Shown here one piece after another: positions 8,813-17,455 of a DNA stretch of 64,000 bases. The stretch is from positions 62,001 through 126,000 of the forward strand of contig CALZBJ010000001.1 in NCBI GenBank assembly GCA_945619025.1. The letters run 5' to 3'. Both the position numbers and the translations under genes were made by a program. Source of the stretch: CALZBJ01 sp945619025. Lineage in GTDB: Bacteria; Pseudomonadota; Gammaproteobacteria; Cardiobacteriales; Wohlfahrtiimonadaceae. The number at the start of each line of letters is the position of its first letter. Position 1 is the stretch's first letter. The notes beneath the pieces are model-generated. The model did not search any database, was not told where the DNA came from, and saw only the letters and a list, made by a program, of their open reading frames with translations.

Positions 8813-9817
8813 TTAGTGACTCAAGCTATCAATCTCGCCATTTTTAAGCCATTCCGCCACTTCTTTGGTGTAGTAGCTCACAATCATATCCGCGCCTGCA
8901 CGTTTAAACCCAATTAAGGTCTCCACCACGATCTGTTTCTCATTGAGAGCGCCGGCTTGTGCGGCAAATTTAATCGCAGCGTATTCACCGCCGACTTGGT
9001 AAGAGGCAAGAGGAAGATCGGTGCGCTCACGAAGACGCGCTAAGAGGTCAAGGTACGGTGTGCCGGGTTTAACCATTAAGATATCCGCGCCTTCCGCTTC
9101 ATCGAGCTCTGCTTCAATCATCGCTTGGCGACCGTTTGCGTAATCCGCTTGGTAGCCGTTACGATTGCCGCTAAGCTCTGAGTTGACCGCTTCACGGAAA
9201 GGTCCGTAAAACGCCGATGAGAATTTAATGGCGTGCGCTAAAATGCCCACATGCTCGTAACCCGCTTCATCAAGCGCTTCACGAATCGCGGCCACCTGCC
9301 CGTCCATCATCGCTGAAGGGGCTAAAATATCCGCGCCCGCTTTCGCTGCTGTGACCGCTTGTTTGGCTAAATTGGCGATGGTTTTATCATTATCCACGCA
9401 ACCCTCATGCACGATACCGCAATGGCCGTGCGAGGTGTATTCGCAGAAACAGATATCAGGGATAATCACCATTTCAGGCGCTGTTTCACGGATGGTGCGA
9501 ATCATGCGCGCAAGTAGGCCATCATCATTCCACGTATCGCTGCCCTCATCATCTTTATGATGCGAAATTCCAAAAGGCATAACGTAACGAATGCCGAGCG
9601 CTTTTAGCTCTAAAATCTCTTTGGCAAGATCGGTTTCAGGATAACGATAGATGCCCGGAAGCGTTTGAATCGCGACCTTTTCCTCTAAATTCTCTTCGAT
9701 AAAGATCGGAGCGATGAGGTCGTTGAGATCAAAAAAGTTTTCTTGCACCAATTGACGAATCGCCGTATTACGACGCATGCGACGAGGACGATGTAACGGG
9801 GTGATGGTTTCACTCAT
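8813..9817 (-). CDS. hemB: Porphobilinogen synthase (delta-aminolevulinate dehydratase)
   Basis: HemB condenses two 5-aminolevulinate molecules to porphobilinogen in the cytoplasm, the second committed step of tetrapyrrole synthesis. The 334-residue product contains the Schiff-base lysines in AIKFSSAFYGPFREA and LMVKPGTPYLD. It also has the three-cysteine zinc site in DICFCEYTSHGHCGI, so this is the Zn-dependent type seen in E. coli. The N-terminal R-rich segment (RPRRMRRN) is usual for the family. GGGAGA precedes the ATG. A TATAAT on the minus strand at 9864-9859 is a likely -10 box about 45 bp upstream of the start. It is monocistronic by spacing. Confidence 0.97.
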   Translation of the reverse strand: MSETITPLHRPRRMRRNTAIRQLVQENFFDLNDLIAPIFIEENLEEKVAIQTLPGIYRYPETDLAKEILELKALGIRYVMPFGISHHKDDEGSDTWNDDGLLARMIRTIRETAPEMVIIPDICFCEYTSHGHCGIVHEGCVDNDKTIANLAKQAVTAAKAGADILAPSAMMDGQVAAIREALDEAGYEHVGILAHAIKFSSAFYGPFREAVNSELSGNRNGYQADYANGRQAMIEAELDEAEGADILMVKPGTPYLDLLARLRERTDLPLASYQVGGEYAAIKFAAQAGALNEKQIVVETLIGFKRAGADMIVSYYTKEVAEWLKNGEIDSLSH

Positions 9818-9858
9818 AGTATTCTCCCATAAAGTTCGCGATAAAAAATAACCCCTCT

Positions 9859-9864
9859 ATTATA
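9859..9864 (-). promoter_or_regulatory. Putative -10 box of hemB
   Basis: TATAAT, preceded by GGG, is read on the minus strand 42 bases ahead of the hemB ATG. No good -35 hexamer was found at 16-18 bases, so the assignment rests on the perfect -10 alone. Confidence 0.45.
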
Positions 9865-9876
9865 CCCGATAACGCA

Positions 9877-9912
9877 AAGGGACGGTAACGCTCTTCGCAC
9901 TTACCGTCCCTT
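9877..9912 (-). terminator. Strong hairpin after the ferric-reductase-like gene, weak U-tract
   Basis: A perfect 12-bp inverted repeat (AAGGGACGGTAA / TTACCGTCCCTT) with a 12-base loop lies 48 bp beyond the stop of the ferric-reductase-like gene. Read on the minus strand it is followed by TGCGTTATC rather than a clean T-run. It is probably a transcript-end structure that needs Rho or only partly terminates; it could also be a protein-binding dyad upstream of hemB. Confidence 0.6.
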
Positions 9913-9959
9913 ATCTTCGTTTTTAATTCTTCACGCTTAAAGACTCATCTCTATTGATC

Positions 9960-11309
9960 TTATCGCATCGCGAAGTTTTCTTGATGGAAGCGTTTTTCCG
10001 TATTAAAGCCTTTGCCTTTTAAGCCTTGTTTAAGGGCATTGGCAAACCCAACCGGGCCACAAAACCACACTTCAACATCCTCTTTACCGGTTTTAATCGG
10101 TAATTTATTCGCGGTGAGATACCCCATTTCATCACTTAAATGCGGGTGAAGCGTTACATTCGGAAGCGAATCACACAGCGCCTCTAATCGGGGTAAAAGA
10201 TGGGCTTCTGATTCATTTTTAATGCAGTAGTAAAAGTCCACTTTTGGCGCGTGATATTCCGTTTTTCCTTCCACTTCGTGGCTCAACTGCTCAAGCCATG
10301 CGGTAAAGGGTGTGCAACCAATCCCCCCACCGATCCACACTTGATGAGGACTCGACGCATTTTCTAAAATAAATTCCCCATAAGGCCCTTCCACACGGAT
10401 CGGATCGCCCACTTTCGCATGAGTGAAGAGTCTGTGAGTGCCATCGCCTAAATCTTTGATCGAGAAGCGTACGCAATCATTACCACAATCCGCCGATGAG
10501 ATGGTAAAGGGATGCGCGCCACTAAAATAACGGTGATTTAAGAATGCATATTGCCCTGCTTTATGATGCCACTCGCCTTTAAGTTCACAATCGATCTCGA
10601 TCAGATCATTTTCATGACGGGTAATATTCAAGATTTTTCCTGAATGTTGATGTTTTTTACCGATCCAGCCAAAGAGTGAAATCACTGAGGCCACCACACC
10701 CACAACGGTAATCACCGCAAAGAGCCAGCCCACCGGTTGTGTCCAGAAAGTTGGCGGTGAGAGCACAATGGTATGAAACGCGATGGCGATGAAGATAATG
10801 CCCATCAATTTGTGTGTATAGCGCCAGATATGATAGGGAATTTTACGGCAGAGCGTGATCACAAGAACCGCGGCAAGCACCCAAACCATAATCTCTCCGA
10901 TATCTTTCGCGTCGCCTTTAAACGAGCGCAACCACTCAAAAAACCAAGGAAGATCGATATTACCACCGGCCCCTTTTTTACCACCTTTTTCAAAAAAGAG
11001 GAGCAAAATGCCTTTACTTTCACGAATCAAATAGTGCGTAATCGCAAAAATAATCGCCCAGATTCCCGCCCATTTATGGAGATGATACATCTTATCGAGC
11101 CCATCAAACATCGGCTCGAGTATTTTGGGGCGAAGCGCCAACACCATAATGAGCCCCATCATCGAATAGGCCAAAATCCCCGTTAAAAAAACGAGCTCAT
11201 TGCGCATATTCCATACATTCATCTGCCCATAAGGGTAGAGCCATAAATTAATTAGCCACACTCCCACAGAGAGCAGGCCAATTCCAACTAAAACATTCCG
11301 AGTTTTCAT
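9960..11309 (-). CDS. Ferric-reductase-like transmembrane flavocytochrome (FAD/NAD(P)H-binding)
   Basis: The N-terminal half has about six membrane segments with heme-ligand histidines in HKWAGIWAIIFAITHYLIRE and YTHKLMGIIFIAIAFHTI, the ferric reductase / NADPH oxidase fold. The C-terminal half is a ferredoxin-reductase module: HPFTISSAD for FAD, GPYGEFIL, and GGGIGCTPF plus WFCGPVGFANAL for NAD(P)H. It would move electrons from cytoplasmic NAD(P)H across the membrane to a periplasmic acceptor. A start 13 codons upstream exists, but AAAGGAT lies correctly before the ATG at 11309, which begins MKTRNVLVGIGLL. The gene is downstream of the OLD-like gene on the same strand, 174 bp away. The acceptor (ferric chelate or other) is unknown. 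Confidence 0.82.
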   Translation of the reverse strand: MKTRNVLVGIGLLSVGVWLINLWLYPYGQMNVWNMRNELVFLTGILAYSMMGLIMVLALRPKILEPMFDGLDKMYHLHKWAGIWAIIFAITHYLIRESKGILLLFFEKGGKKGAGGNIDLPWFFEWLRSFKGDAKDIGEIMVWVLAAVLVITLCRKIPYHIWRYTHKLMGIIFIAIAFHTIVLSPPTFWTQPVGWLFAVITVVGVVASVISLFGWIGKKHQHSGKILNITRHENDLIEIDCELKGEWHHKAGQYAFLNHRYFSGAHPFTISSADCGNDCVRFSIKDLGDGTHRLFTHAKVGDPIRVEGPYGEFILENASSPHQVWIGGGIGCTPFTAWLEQLSHEVEGKTEYHAPKVDFYYCIKNESEAHLLPRLEALCDSLPNVTLHPHLSDEMGYLTANKLPIKTGKEDVEVWFCGPVGFANALKQGLKGKGFNTEKRFHQENFAMR

Positions 11310-11482
11310 AACAAGATCCTTTGTCGACTGCCAAATGATTAACTTCATTTATTTTTGGTATGTCTCTATTTAACCCCATTCAATGTCAATTCCTTATTTT
11401 ATGGTGTAAAAAAGGATAAATTTCCCTAAAAGATTATTGTTTAAGAATGGTTATCGATCGCATTAAGTGTCACAATAGGCGA

Positions 11483-13363
11483 TTATCCTCGTGTTACCTG
11501 CAATCCCATGCGTCGAAAAATGTCATCAATTTTATTTTTAATCTCAACGGGCGAATCGGTGAGCGCAAACACCAAACTAAAATAGAGCTCGGGGAACATC
11601 GATTTACGCAGCGCAATGCGCACCTTTTCCCCTTCATCCCCTAAAGACTTCACCTCAAAAATGCCCTCTTCATTCGCTTGAAAGACATGGCGTTTTAAGG
11701 AGAGATCTTGCCCTTTCTGATAATCATTACTAAGACTCATCAGTAGCAAATTGAGGCGATTGTGCAGCATGTGGAGCTCAATATTTTCAGGCTCATCACC
11801 ACAATATTGCAGGCAACGAATGAGATCGCCGTAGTTTTTCTCTAAGCGATTGACCGGAAGCGTCTGAATGAGGCGATATTCTTGATGGGCCCAGAGCCGC
11901 TTTTTCTGCACGCGATCCGAGAGATAACAGGACTCAATCTCGCCCACACGAATCAAAAATGCTCCGCGAGATTCAAGCCGATCCATCCGTTCTTGCATCT
12001 CCGTTGAATCCCGTAATAATTCACAAAATGAGACGCGACGCAGTGCCGTTTCAAAACTTTTTAGCTCGTTATAATCAAAATCTGATTTCTCTAAAAACGC
12101 GATCACCTCTAAAGTATTGAGCCGCTCTTGATCAAATTTGGGTTTAAGATAATTTAAAATAGCGCGATAGCGCCCAAAGCTATACGAGTGATTGCGAAGC
12201 GCGTTACGCATGCGGTAATTATCGGGCCACGGCACCGATAACAACGCCTCAACCGATTTACGAAAGCCTAAATCCCAGCCAAACACCTCATCAATTTGGC
12301 TCGGTTTATCCACCAGCCAGTCGATATCGGCAAGAAGTTGCACCTCTTTATTGATCTCTCTAAAAAAGGCCATCGCCGCGCGAAAATCCTCTTTACTGCC
12401 CACGGCAACAATCTCAATCCCGCGGGATTCAAGGTCATACTCAAGTTTTTCCGCAAGCCCTCGTAAAATGAGCTCATCGGTATCCCCTTCCACTAGCAGA
12501 ATCGTCTTCGCAAAGAGCGCTTTTTTATACTGATAACTAATGCGATAGAGAAAGGTACTGCCCTCAAATTCAGGCTTCATCTCAGTGATCTGGATCGGCC
12601 CTTTGGCAATATTTTCACAAACGCAAAAGGAGGAAATATCCTCATCTAAATATTTAAGTTCTAAAAATTCTGGCGAATGGGTGGCCAAAATAATGATCTT
12701 TTTATTATTGTTTGCCCGCGGCTCACCGCAGACCGAACGCATCTCTTGGAGAATAAAATTTTGATATTGCGGATGGAGCGAAATCTCCGGCTCGTCAATA
12801 ATCAGCACCCCGATCTCATCGTTATAGAGTGCGGTTAAGAGCCCGACAAGGTGCACCAGTCCCGAGGCTTCCTGCCCGATGGTATACCCGAGGCGTTTTT
12901 CCGGCTTATCGAGGTGAATCTCATGCTCAAAATTGACCTCTAGCCCATTAATGCCCCAATGCAGGTTGATATCGCGCTTAAAACTCTCACGAAGACGCGC
13001 CCGCACCTTAAGCTGTACATCGGCCCGCTCTTGGAGAGTTCGATACTCTTCGAGTAGTCCGCGACGCTTGATAATATCATCTTCCATTAGCCGCCCCGAT
13101 GAGAGAAAGCGCACCTTTTTCCGCCCCATCTCACCGCTGCGTTTTTTCTCCATAAAGGCAGCAAAGAGCCCACGAAGCAGATGACTTTTCCCCGATCCAT
13201 TGGGGCCGACAAAGGTTAAAAAGCCATTTTCAGGAATTTCCACATGACGGCCAAATTCAGGATTATCTTTCTCTAAAATGGAAAACTCCATCGATAGTGG
13301 CAACGCCAATCCTCTGCGAGGCTGACCCTTTCCACGATTGTTCGACTCCTTACTCTTTTTCAC
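11483..13363 (-). CDS. OLD-family-like protein: AAA/ABC-type ATPase fused to TOPRIM, with long C-terminal region
   Basis: A 626-residue protein. Residues 53-60 are a Walker A motif (GPNGSGKS); GQEASGLVHLVG (163-174) resembles an ABC signature; VLIIDEPEISLHP (186-198) is Walker B; and ILATHSPEF (225-233) is the H-loop, as in RecF/SMC-type ATPases. A TOPRIM domain follows with LLVEGDTDE (289-297) and LLADIDW (343-349), and a later acidic VGEIESCY (473-480) may complete the metal site. This order is that of OLD/GajA nucleases, which include phage-defence effectors. The GTG start at 13363 follows AAGGAG at six bases. Roughly 265 C-terminal residues match nothing I recognise. No helicase or reverse-transcriptase partner is adjacent. 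Nuclease activity is inferred, not shown. Confidence 0.72.
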   Translation of the reverse strand: MKKSKESNNRGKGQPRRGLALPLSMEFSILEKDNPEFGRHVEIPENGFLTFVGPNGSGKSHLLRGLFAAFMEKKRSGEMGRKKVRFLSSGRLMEDDIIKRRGLLEEYRTLQERADVQLKVRARLRESFKRDINLHWGINGLEVNFEHEIHLDKPEKRLGYTIGQEASGLVHLVGLLTALYNDEIGVLIIDEPEISLHPQYQNFILQEMRSVCGEPRANNNKKIIILATHSPEFLELKYLDEDISSFCVCENIAKGPIQITEMKPEFEGSTFLYRISYQYKKALFAKTILLVEGDTDELILRGLAEKLEYDLESRGIEIVAVGSKEDFRAAMAFFREINKEVQLLADIDWLVDKPSQIDEVFGWDLGFRKSVEALLSVPWPDNYRMRNALRNHSYSFGRYRAILNYLKPKFDQERLNTLEVIAFLEKSDFDYNELKSFETALRRVSFCELLRDSTEMQERMDRLESRGAFLIRVGEIESCYLSDRVQKKRLWAHQEYRLIQTLPVNRLEKNYGDLIRCLQYCGDEPENIELHMLHNRLNLLLMSLSNDYQKGQDLSLKRHVFQANEEGIFEVKSLGDEGEKVRIALRKSMFPELYFSLVFALTDSPVEIKNKIDDIFRRMGLQVTRG

Positions 13364-13677
13364 CGTCCGCTCCTTATGATTTAAGATGACTAAAATCGTC
13401 CGTTCATCGCCTTATTATGGGATAACTTCACACTAACGGCAATAACAAAGCCTTTCTTAAGCTTGGTTAATCTTAATTAACCCGCGTTTCATCAATTTAC
13501 GCGCATAAAAAAGCCCGCACAAAGGTACGGGCAAATGATCATATAAGGAGCATGATCTATGATCGAGCAGTCGATCAAGGATCAAATGTAGCGAACAATT
13601 AAGGAAAATCGCAACTATTGTTGCCGCTGACTAATCTTTAACCATGTTCGCGGGCGCTCGCTTACTTTATCGTTAAT
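13364..13677. other. Intergenic region between the OLD-like gene and the Na/Pi cotransporter gene
   Basis: About 310 bp. It holds the SD of the OLD-like gene at its left end and a minus-strand terminator at 13507-13532. A short stretch at 13541-13600 has an AAGGAG followed by two tiny overlapping plus-strand reading frames of 10 and 16 codons with repeated GATC. Nothing else is recognisable. Confidence 0.6.
13507..13532 (-). terminator. Rho-independent terminator downstream of the Na/Pi cotransporter gene
   Basis: On the minus strand, GCCCGTAC pairs with GTGCGGGC across a four-base CTTT loop and is followed by six T residues. One mismatch or wobble lies near the loop. It sits about 145 bp beyond the stop of the Na/Pi cotransporter gene and upstream of the OLD-like gene. 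Confidence 0.85.
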
Positions 13678-15312
13678 TTATCGATCCTGATGTTTCTCAA
13701 AGAGCATCTCGGCAATGTTGTGGGCATGATCCCCAATGCGTTCAAGATTTGAGATCATATCGGTAAATACCAGCCCCGATTTTGGTGTACATTCCCCATG
13801 ATTGAGGCGATTAATATGACGTTTACGAAGCTCACGCTCCATCTCATCAATCGATACCTCAAGCTCATAGACCCGGCGCGCCACATTCAAATCTTTATTT
13901 CGTAGCGCAAGCACCGCAAGCTCGACTGATTGAATGGTAAGCTCAAACATCTGGTAGAGCTCCTCTTTCGCCTCATCACTTAGGAGCGCATTGCGGTTAA
14001 TCATATAATCGACCTGCTCGACAATGTTCTCAAAGTGATCGCCAATCCGCTCTAAATCGCACACTAAATTAAGGAGCGCTTGAAGGTGATTGGAATCCCG
14101 TAATGAAACCGAATTGGGAAAAATTTCCACAAGATAATGGGTAATCTCTTCATCGAGTGAATTGATCACCGATTCCAATTTACGCGCCGCATCGGCATGA
14201 TCGATCCCTTCGGTTTTAAGATAAAGGAGCGATTCTTTTAAGCCTGCAATGCTGAGCTCTCCCATATGGATCACCTCTTTACGCGCCTGCCCGATCGCAA
14301 TCGCCGGCGATTTAGTAATCATCGCTTCATCTAAATAGAGCGATTTTTTTGATGAAGGTTTCTCTTTCGCCTCAGGAATTAAGCGGGTTACTAGATAAGC
14401 CCAAACGCCCACAAAGGGGAGCTGAATCAGCGTATTGACGACGTTAAAGGTTCCGTGCGCAAAAGCGATCTGCATCTTCGGCTCAAGGGATAAACTCTCC
14501 GCAAGCCAGATCATGAAATGGGTAAAGGGAAGGAGGAAAATCATAAAGATCACGGTACCGAGCACGTTAAAAAGTACGTGGACTGCCGCCGCTCGACGGG
14601 CCACCACACTTGCCCCAATCGCGGCTAAAATCGCCGTTACCGTCGTCCCGATATTATCCCCAAACAGCACCGGAAGTGCCGCATTTAGATCGATCAGATT
14701 TTCCGCATAGAGCCCCTGTAAAATCCCGATCGTCGCACTCGATGATTGCACAATGAGCGTAAAAATCGTCCCAACGAGCACGCTAATCACCGGGCTATGG
14801 CTCATCTCAAGCATTAAATCGGTAAATACTGGCAGATGACGAAGCGGCGCAAGCCCACTACTCATGAGGTCAAGCCCGATAAACAATCCCCCGAAACCAA
14901 AGAGGATCTGCCCCACATTTTGAAAGGATTTGCGCTTAAAGAAGAAGAGTAAAATCGAGCCCATAAGCAGGATTGGATAGGCATATTCACCAATGTCGAT
15001 CCCGATAATGAAGGCGGTCACCGTTGTTCCGATATTCGCGCCCATAATCACGCCGATCGCTTGGCGCAGCGTCATCAGTCCCGCGCTCACAAGGCCGACA
15101 GTAATCACCGTTGTGCCCGAGCTTGATTGAATTAAAACCGTGACGATAATCCCGACTAAAACGCCCATGAGCGGATTGGTTGTGAAGCGGTCGAGAATGG
15201 AGCGGAGTTTATTGCCTGCGGACTTTTGCAGCCCGTCTCCCATAAATTTAATCGAAAAGAGGAACAGACCGAGTCCTCCCAAAAAGTGAAAGAGTATCTG
15301 CTGCCAATCCAT
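13678..15312 (-). CDS. Na+/phosphate cotransporter family protein with PhoU-like C-terminal domain
   Basis: The membrane half contains the two inverted Na_Pi_cotrans repeats marked by VLIQSSSGTTVITVGLVSAG and LIVQSSSATIGILQGL, with GANIGTTVTA and GDNIGTTVTA segments. The C-terminal third is a helical PhoU-like domain with two repeats, each carrying an ERIGDH motif (LERIGDHFENI and LERIGDHAHNI). E. coli YjbB has this architecture and exports or balances phosphate. The ATG at 15312 is preferred over the in-frame TTG just upstream because of its spacing from AAGGAG. It is monocistronic and convergent with nothing. No pho box was recognised upstream. Direction of transport is not decidable from sequence. 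Confidence 0.9.
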   Translation of the reverse strand: MDWQQILFHFLGGLGLFLFSIKFMGDGLQKSAGNKLRSILDRFTTNPLMGVLVGIIVTVLIQSSSGTTVITVGLVSAGLMTLRQAIGVIMGANIGTTVTAFIIGIDIGEYAYPILLMGSILLFFFKRKSFQNVGQILFGFGGLFIGLDLMSSGLAPLRHLPVFTDLMLEMSHSPVISVLVGTIFTLIVQSSSATIGILQGLYAENLIDLNAALPVLFGDNIGTTVTAILAAIGASVVARRAAAVHVLFNVLGTVIFMIFLLPFTHFMIWLAESLSLEPKMQIAFAHGTFNVVNTLIQLPFVGVWAYLVTRLIPEAKEKPSSKKSLYLDEAMITKSPAIAIGQARKEVIHMGELSIAGLKESLLYLKTEGIDHADAARKLESVINSLDEEITHYLVEIFPNSVSLRDSNHLQALLNLVCDLERIGDHFENIVEQVDYMINRNALLSDEAKEELYQMFELTIQSVELAVLALRNKDLNVARRVYELEVSIDEMERELRKRHINRLNHGECTPKSGLVFTDMISNLERIGDHAHNIAEMLFEKHQDR

Positions 15313-15667
15313 CAATAGTTTCTCCTTAAGGCATTCAAGGCATGAACGAACTCATAAAATAAAGTTCATTATTCTACGATATTTAGAAAAAAAAGTTCTG
15401 ACATCCATGCGAAAAGCGACGATCTTTTTCTAAATAAATGCATCATTCAAGGCTCTTAGATCTATATCAATCTTATATTGACATCAATTTTAAAAATTTT
15501 CAGTAATTTAGCCGAACTTTTAGGGATTTTAATCACTATTTTCGATATTGGTTAAAATATAATATATACTGATTAAGTTTTGTAATATAGATGCGGTGAT
15601 TCCAGATAAAAACGCCGCAAAACACGATTTGAACATAATAATTTAAACGATAAAGGACTGATTGGAC
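15313..15667. other. Divergent intergenic region between the Na/Pi gene and the YeeE/YedE pair
   Basis: About 355 bp and clearly AT-rich near 15470-15600. TATAAT at 15558-15563 and TATACT at 15565-15570 are candidate -10 boxes for the plus-strand pair. TTGACA occurs at 15478-15483, but no good -10 lies at the right distance. No conserved RNA element was recognised. Confidence 0.5.
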
Positions 15668-16087
15668 ATGGATTCGATTTTTTCGCTTCCAGCGCTACTC
15701 GGCGGGCTCGTCATCGGGCTTGCAGCAGCGCTCTATTTTCTCTTTTTAGGTCGCGTCATGGGCGTGAGCGGCATTATTGGTAATCTCTTAAGCCGCTGCG
15801 GATTTACTCTTTGGCGCTTACTCTTTGTAGTGGGCCTTCTCGCCTCCCCTTGGATTTACGGTCTCATGACCGAAGTGCCCGTCGCTGAAATTACCGATAA
15901 CCGCTGGGTACTCATCATTGGCGGATTACTCGTCGGGCTTGGGTCTGCCATGAGTTCTGGCTGCACAAGTGGGCACTCAATCTGCGGGATTTCACGCCTT
16001 TCGCCGAGCTCGGTGTTAGTGACCATCATCTTTATGGTGGCCGGCGGGATTGCTGTTTTTGTGATTAAACATCTCTTGGGACTGTAG
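15668..16087 (+). CDS. YeeE/YedE (DUF395) family sulfur-compound transporter, first half
   Basis: A 139-residue protein with about four membrane segments. The AMSSGCTSGHSICGISRLSP segment is the family's GxxxxGCTSGHxxCG motif, whose cysteine is implicated in binding thiosulfate-type sulfur in YeeE/YedE transporters. Larger members contain two such halves in one chain; here this half and the next gene are separate, as is common in many proteobacteria. The ATG at 15668 is 10 bases from AAAGGA; an in-frame TTG at 15662 is too close. The next gene starts 11 bp after the stop, so the two are almost certainly cotranscribed and act together. The substrate is inferred from family knowledge. Confidence 0.88.
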   Translation: MDSIFSLPALLGGLVIGLAAALYFLFLGRVMGVSGIIGNLLSRCGFTLWRLLFVVGLLASPWIYGLMTEVPVAEITDNRWVLIIGGLLVGLGSAMSSGCTSGHSICGISRLSPSSVLVTIIFMVAGGIAVFVIKHLLGL

Positions 16088-16098
16088 GAGGCTCTACC

Positions 16099-16515
16099 AT
16101 GTATGCATTTATTTCGCTTATTTCAGGCATTTTATTTGGACTTGGACTGCTGCTTTCCGGCATGGCTAATCCTGCGGTCGTACAAGGCTTTTTAGATATT
16201 TTCGGCGCATGGAATCCTGCGCTCATGTGGGTGATGGTGGGCGCCCTCTTAGTGAGTTTTATTGCGGTAACCCTCGTAAAAAAACGTGGCAAAACTCTCT
16301 TAAATGAACCGCACCATCTTCCAACCAATACCCCAATTAATCGCCGCTTAGTAATAGGTGGACTCACCTTTGGTGCCGGCTGGGGACTTGTCGGCATCTG
16401 CCCTGCTCCTGCGCTTGTTCTCATTGGACAAGGCATTCCTGAAGGATTGATTTTTGGCGCGGCCATGATTGCCGGAATGCTGCTTGCACGCCTACTCCCC
16501 GCCAATAAGTGTTAA
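16099..16515 (+). CDS. YeeE/YedE (DUF395) family sulfur-compound transporter, second half
   Basis: A 138-residue membrane protein opening with ISLISGILFGLGLLLSGMAN and carrying GLTFGAGWGLVGICPAPALV, the second conserved Cys-containing motif of the family (GxGWGLxGxCPGP). AGGAGG precedes the ATG with ideal spacing, partly inside the end of the upstream gene. It probably forms a heterodimer with the upstream half. No sulfur dioxygenase, rhodanese or ArsR/BigR-type regulator is adjacent, so the physiological role (thiosulfate import or sulfide detoxification) is open. A strong terminator follows. Confidence 0.88.
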   Translation: MYAFISLISGILFGLGLLLSGMANPAVVQGFLDIFGAWNPALMWVMVGALLVSFIAVTLVKKRGKTLLNEPHHLPTNTPINRRLVIGGLTFGAGWGLVGICPAPALVLIGQGIPEGLIFGAAMIAGMLLARLLPANKC

Positions 16516-16566
16516 TCATGCTTTAGTTTATAATGCTTTAAAGTAACGATTAAAATCTTAAAAACA

Positions 16567-16611
16567 AAAAACTCAAAGTGATTGCGGATAACGCCACTTT
16601 GAGTTTTTTTG
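16567..16611. terminator. Bidirectional terminator between the YeeE/YedE pair and nfsB
   Basis: A 12-bp stem AAACTCAAAGTG / CACTTTGAGTTT with an inner loop of about 14 bases, flanked by an A-run on the left and a T-run on the right. It serves the convergent YeeE/YedE (plus) and nfsB (minus) genes. Confidence 0.9.
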
Positions 16612-16650
16612 TTGTAAATTAATTATTGATCGTTTATCGAATCGATCGGA

Positions 16651-17298
16651 TTATAAAATCGTGAAAAGGTCGTCAAATGGGAGACGTGATTTAGGGAGAT
16701 CAGCGTTGAAATCCTCTTCGCTACGATAACCAAGCGATGCCACAACAACACTATGATAGCCCTTCTCTTTAAGCCCTAAAACTTCATCGAGTTTCTCAGG
16801 GATAAAGCCTTCAATCGGTGTTGAATCCACCTCAAGTGCAGCCGCTGCTAAAAGTAGATTGCCAAGCGCGATATAAACTTGCTTTTCTTCCCACTCATAG
16901 AGCGCCTCTTTCGATGTGCGGTTGAGCCCTACAAAGAATTTACGCCCCTGATCGTTCGCGGTTTTCATCTCAGGTTCGGGGAAACGCTTGTCCGCATCTT
17001 CCTGCTCAATAATCGCCGTTAAGTGATCATCGTTCATCTCATTTTTCGCGCAGAAAATAACCACATGCGAAGCATTACGCACGCGCGGATGATTAAATTC
17101 TGAAATGCCCGGTAAAATTCGCTCTTTCGCTTCATCGGATTCTGCAACAATAAAATGCCACGGCTGAGAATTCACCGATGAGGGGCTATTGTGAAGCACC
17201 TCAAGCAGTTGATCGATCACCTCTTTTGGGATCTTTTTCGATTTATCGTACGCTTTACAGGTGTGACGCTTTTTTGCAATCTCTGCAATATTAATCAT
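16651..17298 (-). CDS. nfsB: Oxygen-insensitive NAD(P)H nitroreductase (NfsB type)
   Basis: A 215-residue flavoprotein aligned by eye along its whole length with E. coli NfsB (217). Shared segments are KRHTCKAYDKSKK, NSPSSVNSQPWHFIVA, NASHVVIFCAK, QEDADKRF, ANDQGRKFF, PIEGF, GLKEKGYHSVVV and DFNADLPKSRLP. These residues form the FMN site and the dihydropteridine-reductase-like fold. The enzyme performs two-electron reduction of nitroaromatics and quinones and contributes to nitrofuran activation. The ATG follows GAAGGA. It is a single gene on the minus strand; a hairpin lies between it and the GMC oxidoreductase gene. Confidence 0.95.
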   Translation of the reverse strand: MINIAEIAKKRHTCKAYDKSKKIPKEVIDQLLEVLHNSPSSVNSQPWHFIVAESDEAKERILPGISEFNHPRVRNASHVVIFCAKNEMNDDHLTAIIEQEDADKRFPEPEMKTANDQGRKFFVGLNRTSKEALYEWEEKQVYIALGNLLLAAAALEVDSTPIEGFIPEKLDEVLGLKEKGYHSVVVASLGYRSEEDFNADLPKSRLPFDDLFTIL

Positions 17299-17343
17299 GA
17301 ATGGGTCCTTCGTTCTTAATTCTTTATATTTTCTAATATTGAT

Positions 17344-17372
17344 GCCGACCGGGAAGCTTAATCCCGGTCGGC
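17344..17372 (-). terminator. GC-rich hairpin between the GMC oxidoreductase gene and nfsB
   Basis: A perfect 11-bp inverted repeat (GCCGACCGGGA / TCCCGGTCGGC) with a 7-base loop lies between the GMC oxidoreductase stop and nfsB. There is no T-run on either side, so it is either a Rho-assisted end point, a 3' stabilising structure for the upstream message, or a regulator site for nfsB. Confidence 0.5.
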
Positions 17373-17455
17373 CTACTTAAACACTATGGGTATAAAAAAC
17401 GTTATTTCAAGGAATGATGTGCAGATGCGAATAATTATTGTTTTTAGATTTACCT

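Noticed and set aside
13541..13600. Type I toxin-antitoxin locus
   Set aside because: The tiny frames lack the hydrophobic segment typical of such toxins and no antisense promoter was found.
16065..16505. Antisense frame of 146 codons over the second YeeE/YedE gene
   Set aside because: The plus-strand gene has family motifs and an ideal SD; the antisense frame is low-complexity Pro/Ser/Thr/Lys sequence.
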